This document shows positions 34,504 through 43,236 of a stretch of 46,992 nt of DNA, in pieces. Both the position numbers and the translations under genes were made by a program. The notes beneath the pieces were generated by a model. That model worked only from the letters and a program-made list of their open reading frames with translations, made no database searches and was not told the origin of the DNA. The stretch's first letter is position 1, and the number at the start of each line of letters is the position of its first letter. Source of the DNA: an uncultured Sutterella sp. (GTDB taxonomy: Bacteria; Pseudomonadota; Gammaproteobacteria; Burkholderiales; Burkholderiaceae_F); the NCBI GenBank assembly GCA_905202595.1, contig CAJKSP010000015.1, positions 1 to 46,992 on the forward strand, written 5' to 3'.

Positions 34504-35856
34504 TCAGCGCTCGCTGCAACCTTTGACCAGTTCTCCGCCGAGCGTATGCGGAAACACATCGGTGATCTTCACTTGCACCATCTGATTGATGAGCGACTTG
34601 TCGCCGATGAAGTTGACGATGCGATTGTTGTCCGTCCGAGCCGCAAGGAACCCTTCGCCGCGGCGCGCCTCGCTGAGCACCAGTACGCGCTGCACACTGC
34701 CGACCATGGATTCGCTGATGGCCGTGGCGTTCGCGTCAATCTTGGCCTGCAGCCGCTTCAGCCGGTCCAGCTTCACCTCATAAGGCGTTGGATCAGGCAT
34801 GCGCGCCGCTGGCGTGCCGGGACGAGGGCTGTAGATGAAGCTGAAGCTCGCATCAAAGCCCACATCGTCTATGAGCTTCATCGTTTGATCAAAGTCCTCA
34901 TCCGTTTCGCCGGGAAAGCCCACGATAAAGTCTGTCGCAATTGAAATACCAGGACGCGCGGCTTTAAGGCGGCGAATGATCGACTTGTATTCAAGCGCCG
35001 TGTAACCTCGTTTCATGGCAGCAAGAATGCGATCCGACCCCGCTTGAACCGGAAGATGTACATGGCTCACCAGCTTGGGCAGACGCGTATAAGCATCGAT
35101 CAGTCGCTGCGTGAATTCACGCGGATGGCTGGTCGTATAGCGGATGCGCTCAATGCCGTCGAGCTCGCTGACGTAGTCGAGAAGCATGGCGAAATCCGCT
35201 TCGCCGCCATCGGGCGTCCGGCCACGGTAGGCATTGACGTTCTGACCGAGAAGCGTCACTTCCTTCACGCCTTGGTCGGCGAGCTGAGCTACTTCAACAA
35301 GCACATCGGCAAGCGGACGCGAAATTTCTTCACCTCGCGTATAAGGCACGACACAGTAGGTGCAGTACTTAGAGCAGCCCTCCATGATAGAAACGAAGGC
35401 CGCCGCCCCATGCGCATGCGGCTTAGGAAGCGCATCGAATTTCTCAATTTCTGGGAAGCTCACATCAACTTGAGGGCGCCCAGTGCGCAGGCGTCTCTCA
35501 AGAAGCGCAGGCAGTCGATGCAGCGTCTGCGGCCCGAAGACCGCATCCACCCACGGCGCACGCTTGATAACGGCTTCCCCTTCCTGACTCGCCACGCAGC
35601 CGCCGACAGCAATCAGCATGCCGGGCCTGCCCTTTTTCGCTTCGCGGATTCGGCCCAGGTCAGAGAAAACTTTTTCCTGCGCCTTTTCACGAATGGAACA
35701 CGTATTGAGCACGACGAAGTCGGCTTCTTCGAGATTGTCGGTCTTCACGCACCCGAACTTTTCTTCAAGAAGATCGGCGATGCGGCCCGAGTCGTAGTCG
35801 TTCATCTGGCAGCCAAAGCTGCGGAGATAGAGTTTCTTGGCTTGATTCGCTGGCAC
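34504..35856 (-). CDS. miaB: tRNA-2-methylthio-N6-dimethylallyladenosine synthase MiaB
   Basis: 450 aa radical-SAM methylthiotransferase. It adds the 2-methylthio group to i6A37 of tRNAs reading U-starting codons. The N-terminal MTTase domain has three cluster cysteines (FGCQMN, NTCSIREKA, GGCVASQ), the radical-SAM motif CSKYCTYC follows, and a TRAM domain ends the protein. The start is GTG at 35856; no in-frame ATG is available nearby. Two terminators stand immediately upstream (35883-35970), so how the miaB-ybeZ-ybeY-corC-lnt unit is transcribed is not obvious. Confidence 0.96.
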   Translation of the reverse strand: MPANQAKKLYLRSFGCQMNDYDSGRIADLLEEKFGCVKTDNLEEADFVVLNTCSIREKAQEKVFSDLGRIREAKKGRPGMLIAVGGCVASQEGEAVIKRAPWVDAVFGPQTLHRLPALLERRLRTGRPQVDVSFPEIEKFDALPKPHAHGAAAFVSIMEGCSKYCTYCVVPYTRGEEISRPLADVLVEVAQLADQGVKEVTLLGQNVNAYRGRTPDGGEADFAMLLDYVSELDGIERIRYTTSHPREFTQRLIDAYTRLPKLVSHVHLPVQAGSDRILAAMKRGYTALEYKSIIRRLKAARPGISIATDFIVGFPGETDEDFDQTMKLIDDVGFDASFSFIYSPRPGTPAARMPDPTPYEVKLDRLKRLQAKIDANATAISESMVGSVQRVLVLSEARRGEGFLAARTDNNRIVNFIGDKSLINQMVQVKITDVFPHTLGGELVKGCSER

Positions 35857-35882
35857 GGTTTACATCCGGTGGCGGATAACTG

Positions 35883-35919
35883 AAAAGGAACGCAGTGCAG
35901 ATTGCACTGCGTTCTTTCC
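35883..35919. terminator. Second terminator-like hairpin between tRNA and miaB
   Basis: A perfect 12-bp stem GAACGCAGTGCA / TGCACTGCGTTC with a 3-nt loop is extended by a G-T wobble and A-T pairs. On the minus strand it is followed by CTTTTC. It lies only 27 bp before the miaB start codon. Confidence 0.7.
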
Positions 35920-35928
35920 GAGCATAAG

Positions 35929-35970
35929 AAAAAATCCCGCACTGCGGCGTCATGCTTCAGTGCGGGATTT
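35929..35970 (-). terminator. Rho-independent terminator of the CAU tRNA gene
   Basis: A 13-bp stem (AAATCCCGCACTG / CAGTGCGGGATTT on the minus strand) with a 13-nt loop is followed by further T residues (CGGGATTTTTTC). It lies 6 bp after the CCA end of the tRNA. Confidence 0.9.
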
Positions 35971-35976
35971 GGAATT

Positions 35977-36053
35977 TGGTGGCGCATCACGGATTCGAAC
36001 CGCGGACACAAGGATTATGATTCCTCTGCTCTAACCGACTGAGCTAATGCGCC
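35977..36053 (-). tRNA. tRNA-Met (anticodon CAU), probably elongator
   Basis: 77 nt with encoded CCA. The cloverleaf folds cleanly: acceptor GGCGCAT/ATGCGCC, D-stem GCTC/GAGC, anticodon stem GAGGA/TCCTT around loop ATCATAA (anticodon CAT), variable GTGTC, T-arm CGCGG-TTCGAAT-CCGTG, discriminator A. The paired first base pair (G1-C72) rules out initiator tRNA. tRNA-Ile2 (lysidine-modified CAU) is the alternative; similarity of the anticodon arm GGAATCATAATCC to betaproteobacterial elongator tRNA-Met favours Met. A strong promoter lies just upstream and a terminator just downstream. Confidence 0.9.
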
Positions 36054-36063
36054 GAGAGGTCAA

Positions 36064-36092
36064 ATTTTGCCTGAGGAACTCTCATTCGTCAA
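36064..36092 (-). promoter_or_regulatory. Sigma-70 promoter of the tRNA gene
   Basis: On the minus strand TTGACG (36092-36087) and CAAAAT (36069-36064) are separated by exactly 17 bp. The -10 box ends 10 bp before the first base of the tRNA. This is one of the best promoters in the window. Confidence 0.7.
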
Positions 36093-36122
36093 GAGATTTA
36101 CATGAGATAGTTACATTTTGTT

Positions 36123-36956
36123 TCAATTAGACGGCCATAATGCCCAAAAATGGTTCGTCGGGCCATGACCCGAACCGACATCAAGATCATCGGCATGGGC
36201 GATAGCACCAGCAATATAAGCTTTTGCCTCTCGGCAGGCCTCCGGCACAGAGCTGCACTGCGGCAGGAGCGCCGCCAGCGCAGAAGACAGCGTGCACCCT
36301 GTGCCATGCGTATTCTTCGTCGCCACCCTTCGCCCAGGCAGCCAGCCTCCGAAATCTGCCCCCTCAAGCCAATCGTCTGCCGCATCGCCTTCAAGGTGGC
36401 CGCCCTTCAGAAGCACCCAGCCTTGCGGCCCCATAAGAGCATGCAGCTTCGCTGCCTGCCTCTGCATTTCAATCTTCGTCCTAGCTTCCTCCTCGCCAAG
36501 GAGATCCGCCGCTTCCGGCAGATTGGGCGTAATCACCGTAGCAAGAGGTAAAAGCTCCTGCACGAGCGCAGATACGGCTGCTTCTTCAAGAAGTCGATCG
36601 CCGCTCTTGCCGACCATGACAGGATCAAGCACCACAAAAGCCGGCCGCCATCTTTGCAAGCCGGCCGCAACAGCCTGAATGATTTCAGCGTTGCCAAGCA
36701 TGCCGATCTTGACCGCATCAATGCGAACGTCTTCAAAAAGACGATCCATCTGTGCCGAAATATCTTCCCCGGAAAGCGCCGTTACGCCGAAAACGCCGCG
36801 CGTATTCTGCATCGTTACGGCTGTCAGTACGCCGCAGGCATAAGCGCCATTGGCGCTCATTGCTTTGACATCCGCAAGCAGGCCGGCTCCGCCAGACGGA
36901 TCCAGCCCGGCGATCGTCAAGGCATTCGGAATTCGTTTTTGCGCGCGCCTTGCCAT
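36123..36956 (-). CDS. thiD: Hydroxymethylpyrimidine/phosphomethylpyrimidine kinase ThiD
   Basis: 277 aa ribokinase-fold enzyme. It phosphorylates HMP and then HMP-P to HMP-PP for thiamine synthesis. Signatures are ALTIAGLDPSGGAGLLADVK, AVTMQNTRGV, VVLDPVMVGKSG, LLKGGHL, and the anion-hole motif NTHGTGCTLSSALAA. GGAGG lies 6 bases before the ATG at 36956. It overlaps the end of waaA by 40 bp and is last in manB-pgi-waaC-waaA-thiD. No thi gene is nearby. Confidence 0.95.
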   Translation of the reverse strand: MARRAQKRIPNALTIAGLDPSGGAGLLADVKAMSANGAYACGVLTAVTMQNTRGVFGVTALSGEDISAQMDRLFEDVRIDAVKIGMLGNAEIIQAVAAGLQRWRPAFVVLDPVMVGKSGDRLLEEAAVSALVQELLPLATVITPNLPEAADLLGEEEARTKIEMQRQAAKLHALMGPQGWVLLKGGHLEGDAADDWLEGADFGGWLPGRRVATKNTHGTGCTLSSALAALLPQCSSVPEACREAKAYIAGAIAHADDLDVGSGHGPTNHFWALWPSN

Positions 36957-38233
36957 AACCCCTCCAAAATAGCCATCATGCGGCCCGTAGCACCAGCATA
37001 GGTCTGAGCAAATTGTCTAGCTGCCTCTGCCGCACAGCCGCAAGCAGCCGGATCATTCAGCCAGCGCTCAAATACGTCCAGCGCCTCGGCAGGCGTCTGC
37101 ACTTGCACCATTGCGCCTGCCGCCAGGCCATCGCGAATAATCTTGTCGAAATTGAAAATGGAAGGCCCGACAACGACAGGGGATCCCGCCATAGCAGGCT
37201 CAATGACGTTCTGAGAGCCGAAGTTCTCAAAAGAGCCTCCCATGGCAGTCATAGAAGCCAGAGCACAGTAGAAGCTCATCTCGCCCATACTGTCGCCGAG
37301 GAGCACATCGGCATCGCAGGGAATGTCTTCAGGATTGCGAATTTCGCTACGCAAACATACTTTGAAGCCCTCAGCTTCAAGCGTCATCTTGGCATCGCCA
37401 AACCGCTGCGGGTGACGCGGCACGAGCAGCACGAGACTGCGCCGACAGAGCTCTCGACGCTCGGCGAGCGCCTTCGCGAACCGCATTTCCTCACCCTCTC
37501 GGGTCGAGGCGATGAAAAGAACGGGCCGGGAAAGCCGAGCGCGCCAGTCGGCCGCTGCCGCGACCTGCGATGCATCCGGTCGGATATCGAATTTGAGGCT
37601 GCCAGTCACCGTCACATTTTTGGCGCCCAGACTTTCGAGCCGAACCTTATCTTCCTGACTCTGCGCCAGAACGGCAGAAAAAGCGCCGAAGGCCGGCGCC
37701 ATCAATTCAATGACGCGCTGCGCCTGCACGCGAGACTTTTCGCTCTCACGAGCATTGGCAAGCACCATGGGAATTTCCAGCCGGCTCGCCTCTCGCATCA
37801 GATTTGGCCAAACCTCTGTCTCCATGATCACGCCAAGCGTCGGTCTTGTCTGGCGGAAAAACTTCTCCACGGCATAAGGCGCGTCATACGGGAGATAGCA
37901 TTGATGGATGCGCCCCGGCGAAAGCTCAACCAGCTTTTCGCCTGCATCGCGCCCTGTAGGCGTCATGTGCGTCAACAGTACATCGCACTCTGGCCAGGCG
38001 CGGAGCATGGCTTCAAGGAGCGGTCGCGCCGCATTGGTTTCGCCCACGCTCACAGCATGGATCCAAACACGCGGCCGGTCTGGCCGGCGCAGCGGATAAG
38101 TGCCCCAAGCGAAGCGCTCATCCCAAAATTCGCGGTACGCAGGCTGCTTGCGCGAGCGCCACATGAGGTAAAGACTCGCAAGCGGCAGCGCCACCATCGT
38201 CACGATGCGGTAAAGACCGGGAGTGATCTTCAT
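36917..38233 (-). CDS. waaA: 3-deoxy-D-manno-octulosonic acid (Kdo) transferase WaaA
   Basis: 438 aa, family length. It transfers Kdo from CMP-Kdo onto the lipid A precursor at the inner membrane. An N-terminal anchor (IVTMVALPLASLYLMW) precedes the GT30 domain: WIHAVSVGETNAARPL with the catalytic Glu, LTHMTPTGRDAG, MLPY-type segment CYLPYDAPYAV, METEVWPNL, and the C-terminal GGSFENFGSQNVIEPA motif. It lies 7 bp after waaC and overlaps thiD by 40 bp. Confidence 0.96.
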   Translation of the reverse strand: MKITPGLYRIVTMVALPLASLYLMWRSRKQPAYREFWDERFAWGTYPLRRPDRPRVWIHAVSVGETNAARPLLEAMLRAWPECDVLLTHMTPTGRDAGEKLVELSPGRIHQCYLPYDAPYAVEKFFRQTRPTLGVIMETEVWPNLMREASRLEIPMVLANARESEKSRVQAQRVIELMAPAFGAFSAVLAQSQEDKVRLESLGAKNVTVTGSLKFDIRPDASQVAAAADWRARLSRPVLFIASTREGEEMRFAKALAERRELCRRSLVLLVPRHPQRFGDAKMTLEAEGFKVCLRSEIRNPEDIPCDADVLLGDSMGEMSFYCALASMTAMGGSFENFGSQNVIEPAMAGSPVVVGPSIFNFDKIIRDGLAAGAMVQVQTPAEALDVFERWLNDPAACGCAAEAARQFAQTYAGATGRMMAILEGLWQGARKNEFRMP

Positions 38234-38240
38234 GATGCTT

Positions 38241-39221
38241 TCAATCCGTTGAATCGTCCTGACGCGCCGCGTCCATCACTTGGACAAGAGCAGCATCCAC
38301 TTCATCGACCGTCGGCACACGGCCGACGCCGCCAAGCGAGCGCACCGGCCCGTCTCCCACCAGCTTCAGAATTTCCGTAGGGGTTGATACATATATGCCA
38401 ACGCTAGGACGCCCGAGCGCCGCCGCAAGATGCGCAAGTCCCGTATCGACACCGACGACGCCTGCGGCGCAGCTGAGGTTTGCAGCCACCTGCGACAGCG
38501 GCGCACGCGGCGCCACCACAGCGCCTGGAATGCCCTCCGCAATGCGGCGGCAGCGTCTTTCCTCCTCTGGGCCTCCCCAGTAAAGCACGCTGACGAAGCC
38601 GCGCGCTTGGAGGCGTCTGCCGAACGCCCGCCAGTTTTCCTCCGGCCATAGCTTTTCATCACGGCTGGTATTGGGACAGAGCGCCACGCTCTTTGGAGGG
38701 ATGTCAAAGGAAGGCACCGCCTCAGGTTTGAGCCCGAACACGGGATGCTCCTCGTCTATCTCATAGCCGAAGGCGCGCGCCGCCGCCATTCGGTAGCGTC
38801 GCACAGCGCCGAGAGACGCCGGCAAATCAAGCTTTGTCTTATAAAAAAAGCTCGCTATCGGTTCGCGCACGGTTTGCCTGCTGTAGCCAATCGAGGGCAC
38901 CCCCGTCCAATGCGCAACGACTGCCGATCGAATGAGGCCTTGGATGTCCAGCACAGCGTCGTAACGCTCTTCGCGAAGCGCTCGTCGAAGCGATGCAATT
39001 TCAGCCCTAGTCTGCGAAGAGAAAAGGGCTTTACGCCACCGTCGAAATGCCGTGCAGTAAATCTTGTCCACATCAGGTGCAAGTCGCGGGATATCGCGGA
39101 AGCTTTCCTCCGCGACCCAATCGATGCGAGCGTCGGGAAGCGCCTTCCGGATGTCGCGCGCAACCGGCAGAGCATGAATGATGTCGCCCATAGAGGACGA
39201 CTTGATCACGAGAATCTTCAC
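38241..39221 (-). CDS. waaC: Lipopolysaccharide heptosyltransferase I WaaC
   Basis: 326 aa, GT9 family. It adds the first heptose to Kdo of the inner core using ADP-heptose. It begins MKILVIKSSSMGDIIHALPV, the WaaC hallmark; LCPNTSRDEKLWPEENW and GVVGVDTGLAHLAAALGRPSVGIY form the nucleotide-sugar site. The start is GTG at 39221, overlapping the pgi stop (GTGA). Its donor is made by the cluster at 42263-45339. Confidence 0.95.
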   Translation of the reverse strand: MKILVIKSSSMGDIIHALPVARDIRKALPDARIDWVAEESFRDIPRLAPDVDKIYCTAFRRWRKALFSSQTRAEIASLRRALREERYDAVLDIQGLIRSAVVAHWTGVPSIGYSRQTVREPIASFFYKTKLDLPASLGAVRRYRMAAARAFGYEIDEEHPVFGLKPEAVPSFDIPPKSVALCPNTSRDEKLWPEENWRAFGRRLQARGFVSVLYWGGPEEERRCRRIAEGIPGAVVAPRAPLSQVAANLSCAAGVVGVDTGLAHLAAALGRPSVGIYVSTPTEILKLVGDGPVRSLGGVGRVPTVDEVDAALVQVMDAARQDDSTD

Positions 39222-40675
39222 AAGTTCCGCGCCTCTTCTTCAAGAACGCTGCGCACATCAGCCCCAGACTCCGCACGCTTGGAAAGCCGCTTGCCGAGCT
39301 CAACGCCGGGCTGATCGAAAGGATTGATGCCGAAAAGCGTGCCAAGCATCGTCGTCTTGTGCTCATACATTGCCATGAAGGCGCCCAGGCGCCGGGGCGT
39401 AATGGCGTCTAGCACAATGGCAGATACGGCATTGAAGTAGGGACTGTCGGCCTCGCGCATGATGAGCGTCTCAGCCTGAGCGCGCGCATTGGCTAACAAC
39501 ACGCGGTAATGCGTTGCATAGCGATGCCCCGGCATTTCGCTCCAAACGATGTCGATGCTCGTGCGGCCCGTGCCTTCGCGAAGCCACTGATAGAAGCTGT
39601 GCTGCGCCTCATCGCCGTTGGCTCCCCAGACGCCCAACCCTGTGTGCCCCAAAATCCGCTCGCCGGTCGGCGAATGATTCTTTCCGAGAGATTCCATCTC
39701 AAGCTGCTGCAACCAAGGCACCATGCGGCGAAGCCGCTCATCGTACGGCAGCAGGCAGTGCGAAGAGATCTCCAGCCTCGTTGCATTCCAGAAGTCGATC
39801 ATGGCAAGCAGTGCCGGAAGATTTTCTTCAAGCGGCGCTGAGCTCGCATGGCGGTCCATTTCGCTGGCACCCTGCAGAAATTCGAGGAAGGCATCGGGCC
39901 CAAGCGCAATAGCAAGCGGCAAGCCGATGGCGCCCCAAACGGAAAAACGGCCGCCTACCCAGTTCCAAATATGGAAGAAATTTTCCGGCGGCAGACACAT
40001 CGTTTCCGCCGCTTGAGGATTGGCAGACACGACGACGAGATGCCTGGTTCGGTCTGCACCGACGATGCCATTGTCGAGAAGCCATTGATCAACTGCAGCG
40101 GCATTCACCTGCGTCTCGCGCGTTGTGAAACTCTTGGATGACACCACAATGAGGGTTGACTTCGGATTGCACTGCGCCAGAATGCGCTCGAGCAATACGC
40201 CGTCTACACTCGAGAGAAAGTGCAGCCGAATATCAGGCTGCGGAGCACGGAGCGCATGCCAGACAGCATGCGGTCCGATTTCCGAGCCTCCAATGCCGAT
40301 GTTGATGACGCTCGTAATGCGATCGCCGCGGCAACCTCGCCAACGGCCTTCACGCACCTGACGAGCAAAGGAGAGAACTCGCCGACGCTCGCGGTCGACA
40401 TCCTTGAAATGCGGTGCAGACGGCGCAAAGGCTCGAAGCGCCGTATGAAGCGCCGCCCGATTCTCGGAGACATTGACGATCTCGCCCGAAACCATGCGGC
40501 CAAACTCGCGCTCCAAACCGCGGCTTCGAGCATAGCGGCAGAGCGCTTTCAGATCCTCGCCTGAAAAGCGCTGCCGAGATATGTCGAGCTTGATGCCGCA
40601 GGCGGCAAAAAGCGTCTGCACGCCGGTGCTATCACGAAGGAACGGCAGGAGGGTATTGCTAGAATAGTTGATCAT
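39218..40675 (-). CDS. pgi: Glucose-6-phosphate isomerase
   Basis: 485 aa, somewhat shorter than the 549-aa E. coli enzyme. It interconverts glucose-6-P and fructose-6-P in the cytoplasm. Motifs are VINIGIGGSEIGPHAVWHAL, SSKSFTTRETQVNA, WNWVGGRFSVWGAIGLP, LGKNHSPTG, and the C-terminal GINPFDQPGVELGKRL. GGGAAAGAG precedes the ATG. It lies between manB and waaC and may balance hexose phosphates for LPS sugars as well as central metabolism. Confidence 0.96.
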   Translation of the reverse strand: MINYSSNTLLPFLRDSTGVQTLFAACGIKLDISRQRFSGEDLKALCRYARSRGLEREFGRMVSGEIVNVSENRAALHTALRAFAPSAPHFKDVDRERRRVLSFARQVREGRWRGCRGDRITSVINIGIGGSEIGPHAVWHALRAPQPDIRLHFLSSVDGVLLERILAQCNPKSTLIVVSSKSFTTRETQVNAAAVDQWLLDNGIVGADRTRHLVVVSANPQAAETMCLPPENFFHIWNWVGGRFSVWGAIGLPLAIALGPDAFLEFLQGASEMDRHASSAPLEENLPALLAMIDFWNATRLEISSHCLLPYDERLRRMVPWLQQLEMESLGKNHSPTGERILGHTGLGVWGANGDEAQHSFYQWLREGTGRTSIDIVWSEMPGHRYATHYRVLLANARAQAETLIMREADSPYFNAVSAIVLDAITPRRLGAFMAMYEHKTTMLGTLFGINPFDQPGVELGKRLSKRAESGADVRSVLEEEARNL

Positions 40676-40711
40676 GTGCTCTTTCCCGACGCTTCAGCCC
40701 AAAGCAGCAGC

Positions 40712-42094
40712 CTACTGCGGCAGCGCCAGTGAGGGCTCCACGCGCAGCATTTCAGCCGTAAAGACTTTCTCAATTCGTGCGAGCGCTTCAGGCGTATCGC
40801 CTTCAAAGCGGACAACGATTACTGGCGTCGTATTCGACGCGCGCGCGAGCGCGAAGCCATCGCGCCATTCGACTCGAACTCCGTCGACCTTGATCACATC
40901 GCTAGCATCTTCAAAGCGGCTTTGCGCACTGAAGCGCTCGATGAATGTCTTGTTTTCGCCCTCTGCCGTCGGAATTTGCAGCTCGGGCGTATTCACCGCA
41001 TTGGGCAGCGAAGAAAGAGCCGCCGAAGGATCCGGCGTGCGCGAGAGAATCTCGAGAAGGCGCAGCGCAGCGTACATGCCGTCGTCAAAGCCCGTCCAGC
41101 GCTCGTCGTTAAAGAAGAGATGACCGGACATTTCACCGGCAAAGGGGGCTTTGCTCTCACGGAGCTTCGCCTTCACGAGCGAATGCCCCGTCGGACTGAT
41201 GACAGGCACGCCGCCCTTGCTGCGAATCCACTCGACGAGCTTGCGCGAGCATTTCACATCGTAGACGATCTGCGCGCCTGGATGCTTCTCGAGAATATCG
41301 GCAGCGAACAGCATCATCAGACGATCCGGATAAATAATTTCGCCGCGATTCGTCACTACGCCGAGACGGTCGCCGTCGCCATCAAGCGCAAAGCCATAGT
41401 CAGCTCCCGTTTCCTTCACCTTAACAATGAGATCCTGCAGATTCTTGGGCTTGGAGGGATCAGGATGATGATGCGGGAAATGACCGTCCGGCTCGCAGTA
41501 CAAAGGCACAGCTTCAACGTCGAGCGCTTTGAGAAGCCTCAGCATTACCGGGCCAGCAATGCCGTTGCCTGCATCGCAGACGACCTTAAGTCGACGGCCG
41601 ATCTGAATGCCGTCAAGCGCTTTTTGAATATAAGCAGGCAGCACGTCCGCCTTGTCGACTTGAGCCGGCGCAGCCGAGCTCAACCAGCGGCCCTCTTCGA
41701 TGCGCTTGCGAATGCCCTGAATCTCTTCGCCCGAGAGCGTGATCCCCGCAACCATCATCTTGAGTCCGTTGTATTCCGGCGGATTGTGAGAACCGGTCAC
41801 GGCACAGCCTGTTCCGTTCCCGAAATGCTTCGTTGCAAAATACAAAACTGGAGTCGGCACCGCGCCGATGTCGATCACACGGATGCCCGCACCGGAAATC
41901 CCGCGAATAAGCGCCGCCTCCAGGGACGCCCCCGTCAAACGGCCGTCGCGTCCAACGCAGAACGAATCAGCGCCGCGCTCTATTGCCATTGAGCCTAAAA
42001 CGCGCCCAACTGCGCAGACGGCCTCTTCGGTCAGGGTCTGGCCTACGATACCCCGTATGTCATAGGCTTTGAAAATCGACGCATCCAGCTGCAT
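40712..42094 (-). CDS. Phosphomannomutase/phosphoglucomutase (AlgC/ManB type)
   Basis: 460 aa alpha-D-phosphohexomutase. It interconverts hexose 6- and 1-phosphates, feeding GDP-mannose or UDP-glucose synthesis. The phosphoserine loop is TGSHNPPEYNGLK, the metal site DGDGDRLG, the sugar-specificity loop GEMSGHLFF, and the phosphate-binding RASNTTPVIVVRFEG. ATG 42094 is preferred to a GTG one codon upstream (42097). It is first in manB-pgi-waaC-waaA-thiD, and the nearby galU could use glucose-1-P from it. Whether mannose or glucose is the main substrate cannot be told. Confidence 0.92.
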   Translation of the reverse strand: MQLDASIFKAYDIRGIVGQTLTEEAVCAVGRVLGSMAIERGADSFCVGRDGRLTGASLEAALIRGISGAGIRVIDIGAVPTPVLYFATKHFGNGTGCAVTGSHNPPEYNGLKMMVAGITLSGEEIQGIRKRIEEGRWLSSAAPAQVDKADVLPAYIQKALDGIQIGRRLKVVCDAGNGIAGPVMLRLLKALDVEAVPLYCEPDGHFPHHHPDPSKPKNLQDLIVKVKETGADYGFALDGDGDRLGVVTNRGEIIYPDRLMMLFAADILEKHPGAQIVYDVKCSRKLVEWIRSKGGVPVISPTGHSLVKAKLRESKAPFAGEMSGHLFFNDERWTGFDDGMYAALRLLEILSRTPDPSAALSSLPNAVNTPELQIPTAEGENKTFIERFSAQSRFEDASDVIKVDGVRVEWRDGFALARASNTTPVIVVRFEGDTPEALARIEKVFTAEMLRVEPSLALPQ

Positions 42095-42262
42095 CACTCA
42101 CACCTTGCTCAAGCTTGGCGGCCGCTTCAGAGCTCAGCCGCTTTTTAGACAATTTGCCTATTTTAATGGGCGGGTCTTCCAACGCGCCTATTACAATCTG
42201 CGGATAACAACCTGCCGGCCGCCAGCGCCTTCGGCGCCAGCGGACGGCCGCTCAAGGCAATC

Positions 42263-43186
42263 ATGGACAAATCCACAATTCAGAAGGCGCGAGTGCTTGT
42301 CACAGGCGACGCCATGCTTGACCGCTACTGGTTTGGCGACGCCGAGCGCATTTCTCCCGAAGCCCCCGTGCCGGTCGTGCGCATCACGCGGCAGGAAGCC
42401 CGTCTCGGCGGCGCTGCGAACGTTGCACGCAACATTGCCAGCATCGGCGCTCACTCGACACTGCTCTCCGTCGTCGGCGATGACGAACCTGGCCGGCTCA
42501 TTGAAAAGCTACTGAAGGAAGCAGGCATTACGCCGTGCCTGGAATTCGATCCGTCCCTCGATACCACAGTCAAGCTGCGTGTTGTCGCTCGCCAGCAGCA
42601 GATGGTGCGATGCGATTTCGAGGCCATTCCTGCAGAAGAATCGCTAAAGCGGCACTTAGGCGCCTTTGCGAAGCTTCTTGAAGACTCGGATGTCCTGGTG
42701 CTCTCCGACTACGGCAAAGGCGGCCTCTCGCATATTGAAGCCATGATCGAGCTTGCCCGCAAGGCCGCTCTCCCCATTCTCGTCGACCCCAAAGGAGACG
42801 ACTACAGCCGCTACCGCGGCGCTACGGTCATTACGCCCAACCGCGCCGAGCTGAAACAGGTTGTCGGCGCCTGGCATTCCGAAGAGGACCTCTCGAATCG
42901 AGCTCAGCGCCTGCGCGAAGAGCTCGGCCTTGACTACATCCTCCTCACGCGTTCTGAAGAAGGCATGACGCTCTTCAGCCGGCAGGGTGCCTGCTCGGTC
43001 GCAGCTCAGGCCCGAGAGGTCTTTGACGTCTCAGGCGCCGGCGACACGGTCATTGCCATCCTCGCGGCCATGCTGGCCACCAACATGCCGATTGAAGAGG
43101 CCATTCGCATCGCCAATCGCGCCGGCGGCATCGTCGTTGGCAAACTCGGCACGGCTGCAGTCTCTTTTGAAGAGCTATTCGGCTGA
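42263..43186 (+). CDS. rfaE1: D-glycero-beta-D-manno-heptose-7-phosphate kinase (RfaE1/HldA)
   Basis: 307 aa, PfkB/ribokinase family. It makes heptose-1,7-bisphosphate for ADP-heptose. It starts VLVTGDAMLDRYWFGDAERISPEAP, typical of the HldE N-domain; LGGAANVARNIASIGA, ILVDPKGDDYSRYRGATVITPNRAE and the catalytic DVSGAGDTVIAILAA follow. The enterobacterial enzyme is fused to the adenylyltransferase; here the two halves are separate genes, as in betaproteobacteria. The ~170-bp upstream gap shared with manB has a GC-rich stem-loop (42210-42253) but no clear promoter. Confidence 0.95.
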   Translation: MDKSTIQKARVLVTGDAMLDRYWFGDAERISPEAPVPVVRITRQEARLGGAANVARNIASIGAHSTLLSVVGDDEPGRLIEKLLKEAGITPCLEFDPSLDTTVKLRVVARQQQMVRCDFEAIPAEESLKRHLGAFAKLLEDSDVLVLSDYGKGGLSHIEAMIELARKAALPILVDPKGDDYSRYRGATVITPNRAELKQVVGAWHSEEDLSNRAQRLREELGLDYILLTRSEEGMTLFSRQGACSVAAQAREVFDVSGAGDTVIAILAAMLATNMPIEEAIRIANRAGGIVVGKLGTAAVSFEELFG

Positions 43187-43236
43187 CCGGACGCACTGCG
43201 TTCGGCCTTACTTACACTCAGCATCGGAATTCCATC

